The position numbers were made by a program, and so were the translations under genes. From Xanthoparmelia taractica (taxonomy: Eukaryota > Ascomycota > Lecanoromycetes > Lecanorales > Parmeliaceae), in the NCBI GenBank assembly GCA_033085395.1, contig MU853206.1:1-62360 (forward strand): a DNA stretch of 62,360 nt, given 5' to 3'. This document shows positions 58,263 through 62,360 of the stretch, in pieces. The stretch's first letter is position 1; every line of letters starts with the position of its first letter. Below the pieces are notes generated by a model. That model saw only the letters and a list, made by a program, of their open reading frames with translations. It searched no databases and was not told the origin of the DNA.

Positions 58263-60179
58263 TCAACATTTCGACCAGTTCCAAAAATAAATGCAAGCCA
58301 CCCCGTGTTTCGGACGTTCAATCTTGTGGGTATGCTTATGATGATGCTTGTGACGGTTCTTGCGATCGTGCCTATCGTTGTGATTCTCCGGGGGCGCGGC
58401 TGTAGGCTCCGGTGGTGGGGGCGTAGGTTCCGGGGGCGCGGGGGTTGGCTCCGGCGGTGGGGGCGTGGGCTCAGGTGTAGGCGTAGGCTTAGGGGGCGGA
58501 TTTTGAGGCGTGGGTGGTGATGAGTCCTCGCTCGCAGCCCGTTCACGTTCCACCTCTTCCATATCCTGAAGCTTGTCGATTTCAAAGTGCACGCGACGAT
58601 ATTCCTTGCCGAGTTTCTTCCCATCTACGCCCTTTGGGAGCTTTCCCTTCTTCAGGTCTCCCACTGACTTTCCTTTGTAGTCGACGAGGTCACCGTTTTT
58701 GTCAAAGTTCCAATCGGTCAAGGGTTTGTTGTCGGCATCCACGGCCGCCGTTTGGGCGTCCGTAAAGTACCGAAGTCGTTGGCTCCAGACGTCCTCGCCA
58801 TATTTGTTCGCATAGACTACCTTGGCCTCGAGCGGCAAGGTTCGATATGCTTCAGGGACCATACGGACAGGGCCGAGACCCTGGAACCGGCCCCACATAG
58901 GCATTGCTTTGGGAAGCGGTGGTAACTCGTTGGCAAGCCTGATCGACTCTTCGGACGCTGGAGGAGGGGGCTCAGACCCTGGTGGTGGCGTGAAGGGCGG
59001 AATTGGATCAGAAGGTGGGACTGGATTTGACGGTGGGATTGGATCGAACGGTGGGACTGGATTTGACGGTTGGTTGGGGGTTGACGGAGGATTTTGGCCT
59101 GGGGCTGGGTTTGGATTTGATGGTGAATCAGGTCCCCCAAACAAACCCCAATCTATACAAAATGGGCCCGCGAGACAGGGTTCGGGTAGAGAAGGCGGGT
59201 TCGGTAGAGAAGGCGGGTTTGGTAGAGAAGGCGGGTCCGGTACAGAAGGCGTGTCCGGTACAGGTGGCCCGTCCGGTGGCCATTCCGTTACAGAAGGCCA
59301 CTTCGGTGGTGGACCCGCCTATGACTGGTCAAAACACTTTCCATCCCCGAACGTAGCAATCGATCATACCTCATTATTTAGAACAGCCTGCCAAAGCTCT
59401 TGAGAGCGGATGGCCATCATTTGGTCTTCGCTCAGAATTTCAGAATTAGTCGCCGCCTCCTTCAGAATACTCCTCTCCAAGTGTAAGTCCCACGCTCGTT
59501 GTCGTGCCGAAAGCTTGTCCAATAATTCGACCCGTTTAGCCTCTTGAAGGCTACGCGCGACGCTAGCAGCGGTCTCACCAGGCCATTGCTTTGCCAATAA
59601 TCCCAAAAATTTCCATAGTGCCGTTCCGACTCCGATCCCACCTATCACTGAAGGAGCAATGATTTCAGCGAGCTTGGCCATGTCGGCATTGCTGGGCTCC
59701 CCTGGGGGTGCAAATGTAGCTATGCTACTCTGAGTTACAGAGGATGGGAGGTCGTGGGAGGTCGACGAGGCTGGCGTGGTAACTGAACTACCATTTTGTT
59801 CCAAAGCAAGCGATGAGCTCGACGTTGAGGACGCTGCCGTAGATGTTGCAAAAACAACTCGGGTCATTGTCACATTCGTCGAAACTAGTACAGTATAATT
59901 GACAGGCCGAGCCAGTGGTGAAATCGTGGGCAACATGGTTGACGTCGAGGGCGTTGTTCCAACTGAAGTCGTGTTTAGTGATAGGTTGCTGATCGTTTCA
60001 AGCGAGGTCGGGTTTTGTGAAGCAGAGAGTGAGGCATTGGTCCATACACTATTTGGGATCGTAGTGTCAGACCATTGGGCAGAACCTGTCGGAGCAGAAG
60101 CAGCCAACCAAGGGCTCAGCAATATATAGACATTGAGAATGAGGTTCCTGAAGTGGGAGCTATTCATGAATATCATCAT
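58263..60179 (-). CDS. Signal-peptide membrane protein with long proline-rich repeats
   Basis: 621 aa, exons 60179-59370 and 59318-58263, joined by a 51-nt intron (GTATGA donor, TTTGAC branch, CATAG acceptor) at phase 0. Residues 1-29 form a signal peptide. Residues 30-160 are Ser/Thr-rich with about six N-glycosylation sequons and look wall-exposed. A hydrophobic stretch (about 172-196, IIAPSVIGGIGVGTALWKFLGLL) may span the membrane. A charged helical part follows (EAKRVELLDKLSARQRAW). Exon 2 begins with PPSLPN-type hexapeptide repeats, then PSNPVP/PFDPIP repeats, a folded-looking segment (LPLEAKVVYANKYGEDVWSQ, DLVDYKGKSVGDLKKGKLP), PEPTPPP repeats and a His/Lys-rich tail. No known family. 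The intron is easy to misplace, because a second AG further down would delete the first repeat block and break the frame. Confidence 0.65.
59185..59274. repeat. 18-bp coding minisatellite (hexapeptide PPSLPN type)
   Basis: About five diverging copies of an 18-bp unit (GGTAGAGAAGGCGGGTTC and variants) read on the minus strand as PPSLPN, PPSVPD and similar. Further 18-bp units around 59000-59090 encode PSNPVP and PFDPIP. Confidence 0.85.
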
Positions 60180-62360
60180 GACAGCTCTCCCAAACAGTTA
60201 TAGTATCAGGAGCTCGAGCGCTGGTGAGACATCAACGGAGCATTTCAATCATGTGCTAGTTAACACAGGCTCTAATTTTGGGAGAAGAAGGAAGAGAGAG
60301 ACAACGAAGCTTTATAAGATTCAGAGACCCGAAAATTTGTACAGGGGAAGAGGTCTAGATTAGATCGCAAAAAGTGCCCCACATCAATTGTTCCAGAACG
60401 GCATGTAGCTCGATAAGCTGAGAATACCGACAAAGTCGCAAGCGGCAACGCGCACGAGAGGATATCCAGAGAATAAAATAACGGCGACCTATCTGCATTT
60501 AAAGCTCTACTTGTGAGGCTATTAGTAGACACAACTTCCTAAAAATCATTGCCGGAAGCCAACTTTAAGGCACTTAAGGCTTGCATTGAGGCGATAAGAG
60601 CCATATCATCTCCATCTCAGCTTTCGCCACAGTCCTTCGCCCCGGCTGACCCACTTCAGATTTTGGGGGGTAGAAGATTCACAACAACCTCAGCGGCAAT
60701 GCGGCGATGCGGTTTCTTCGGGGCTTGCTATTGGAAGGATGCCCCAGCGTAAGACCCCACCCATTCGCTCGGGGTTGATCGATAGCTTCCACGCCACGAA
60801 GTGTTGTTGACACATGACCTGATGACCATCTCGTGGGCTTTGCAGAGTACAAAGACGGAGTTTGAGCGGGATAGTCTCGAGAAGCTTATCCGTTCACGTA
60901 GTGGAACGGGCAATTCTCTAAAGCGCGCAATCCAAGGCCCAGAGGACAACGAGGGTTTTTTGCAAAGATGGCCTCGTCCCAAAGCTTTGCCACAGTGGGA
61001 AGGTCTTCAGAATGAGGAGGTTAGAGAAGTTGACATGTTTAATCTGCGTGCAAAGGTGAGGCAAAAGTAGTAAGGCACATGTTTTAGCCTTTGCATTACC
61101 CAGGGCATTTCTAGGCATTGGCTCCTATATCAACTTCGCATATTCGATAAAGCTGTAAAACCCTGAGCGGCGTCAGAAGCTTGAGAGCATATAGTGGAAG
61201 CCGTGTATAACGAAAAGCCCAGACACGGTTTGAGGGCATTGGCAACCGAATTTCCAATCCAGAAGTAGAATCGGCCTTGCTCGAGCTATGAGTTAGCTAC
61301 CTATCTATGTAGCTATATAATAATTGATATCTCAGCATCATCAAGTTCAAGATGACAAGGAGGCCGACCTCTCTAATTTGGATTCTGGGCAACATGACCT
61401 AGAGTGTAGTTGTAATTTTGATAGTTGCTGATCTTCTCTTTATTGATGCTGCACGACAACGCAGTGCCAAGGAATGTAGGATGGCTAACAAAACTGAATT
61501 GCAATGAGCGCGAACATGGCGCATATAGCTATGTTATGACATATGCATGACGTGAGGGGAATTGTTCGTTTTGAATGGGGCGCGAAGCAGACGCTGCCTC
61601 CTTCAACAGTCCACAAGCAAGCTGCTTCTACCTTACTTTATCACGTCAGTGGGAAAGGCGCGTCAACAAAGACAAAGACTTCGATACTTGTTGTTTTAGG
61701 GCGATTTCTGCCATACTGCGTTAGCTATCTTAAGGGTCTAATGTGGCGGTAGATCCTGTACAAGCCAGCGCCTCAAGATGGCTAACTTAGTGCCGTGTAC
61801 GATATATAGGTATCCTAAGTAGCTATTCATCTCGCTCTCGCTATGAAATCAGAACACTCAGGCCAATCTAAGTAGGCCACTCTGGGCCACGTAGACCATA
61901 CAGGCTACCTTGGTCAAATGCGCGCCTCGGAAACAATTTACATCACAGTCTTCTTTTCTACCAAGTCGAGATAGGGCATACAGCTCGGCGGGGGTAGAAA
62001 TTTACAAAGCATATGCGACTCATCGGAGGTAGAACGAATACGTTCCGCATATGCACAGACTTCATCGGGGGCAGAAAAACAGCATATACTCAGCATATAC
62101 TCATAAAATTGACTAACCCTGACCCTGTCGAGATATAGCATTTATAAGTTGAGGAATGATTCTTCGTAGGTCCACGGCCGAGGCCATTATTCTGCAGAGT
62201 ACCCATAGCCATGCTTAGGTAATAATGCCTTATATCTAATCTATATACTGTTGGTATTAGGTAATCATTTCGCTCGATTTATTTTCCAGCGGGGAATGAT
62301 CCCCTGGTCCAGCCAGCGTTCTATGGGTGGAGCCAGCGAATGATGGCGAATCTGATGGAA
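60180..62360. other. No supportable gene; possible coding relic
   Basis: Short ORFs only. The plus-strand ORF at 60801-61070 (TEFERDSLEKLIRSRSG, then LKRAIQ) looks protein-like but has no start context, splice support or recognised domain. The left end contains the upstream region of the proline-rich gene. Confidence 0.45.

Overview
The window reads as nuclear DNA of a filamentous ascomycete (Pezizomycotina). The evidence is short 49-68 nt introns with GTRAGT-like donors and CTRAY branch sites, long intergenic stretches, a single-exon membrane-anchored GH3 beta-glucosidase, a mannitol-dehydrogenase-type SDR, a fungal-type O-methyltransferase relic, and several gene families known only from fungi. 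The class cannot be fixed from sequence alone. There is one 100-N assembly gap (28532-28631).

Layout. 1-6.1 kb: two tandem minus-strand genes for C2H2-type finger proteins; a third paralogue lies on the plus strand at 24.4-26.5 kb. 7.3-8.0 kb: a decayed zinc-type (MDR) oxidoreductase. 9.0-13.2 kb: a large F-box-like/UBA protein. 17.6-20.5 kb: a membrane-anchored beta-glucosidase. 28.5-36.3 kb: small genes, namely a single-pass membrane protein, an unrecognised two-exon gene, a small conserved fungal protein, and a tandem pair encoding proteins with a PemK/MazF-like sequence pattern and a C-terminal membrane anchor. 36.3-38 kb: AT-rich DNA holding a MITE with terminal inverted repeats and TA flanks.

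40.9-49.6 kb looks like a broken metabolic block: an O-methyltransferase pseudogene, a dienelactone-hydrolase-family pseudogene, an intact mannitol-dehydrogenase-like SDR and a glutamine-synthetase-like gene with one suspect splice junction. 53.6-57.5 kb holds a broken gene with a fungal N-terminal/ankyrin-like layout and a four-exon gene of an uncharacterised fungal nuclease-like family with a 1-nt frameshift. 58.3-60.2 kb encodes a signal-peptide protein with long proline-rich repeats.

The genes do not form one obvious pathway. The themes are lineage-specific duplication (three finger genes, two PemK-like genes), small repeats and MITE insertion, and gene decay by 1-nt indels and stop codons. 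That is typical of accessory or subtelomere-like fungal DNA, although assembly error must be excluded for the frameshifts. Exon joins were worked out by hand from splice motifs and reading frame, and all need transcript support.
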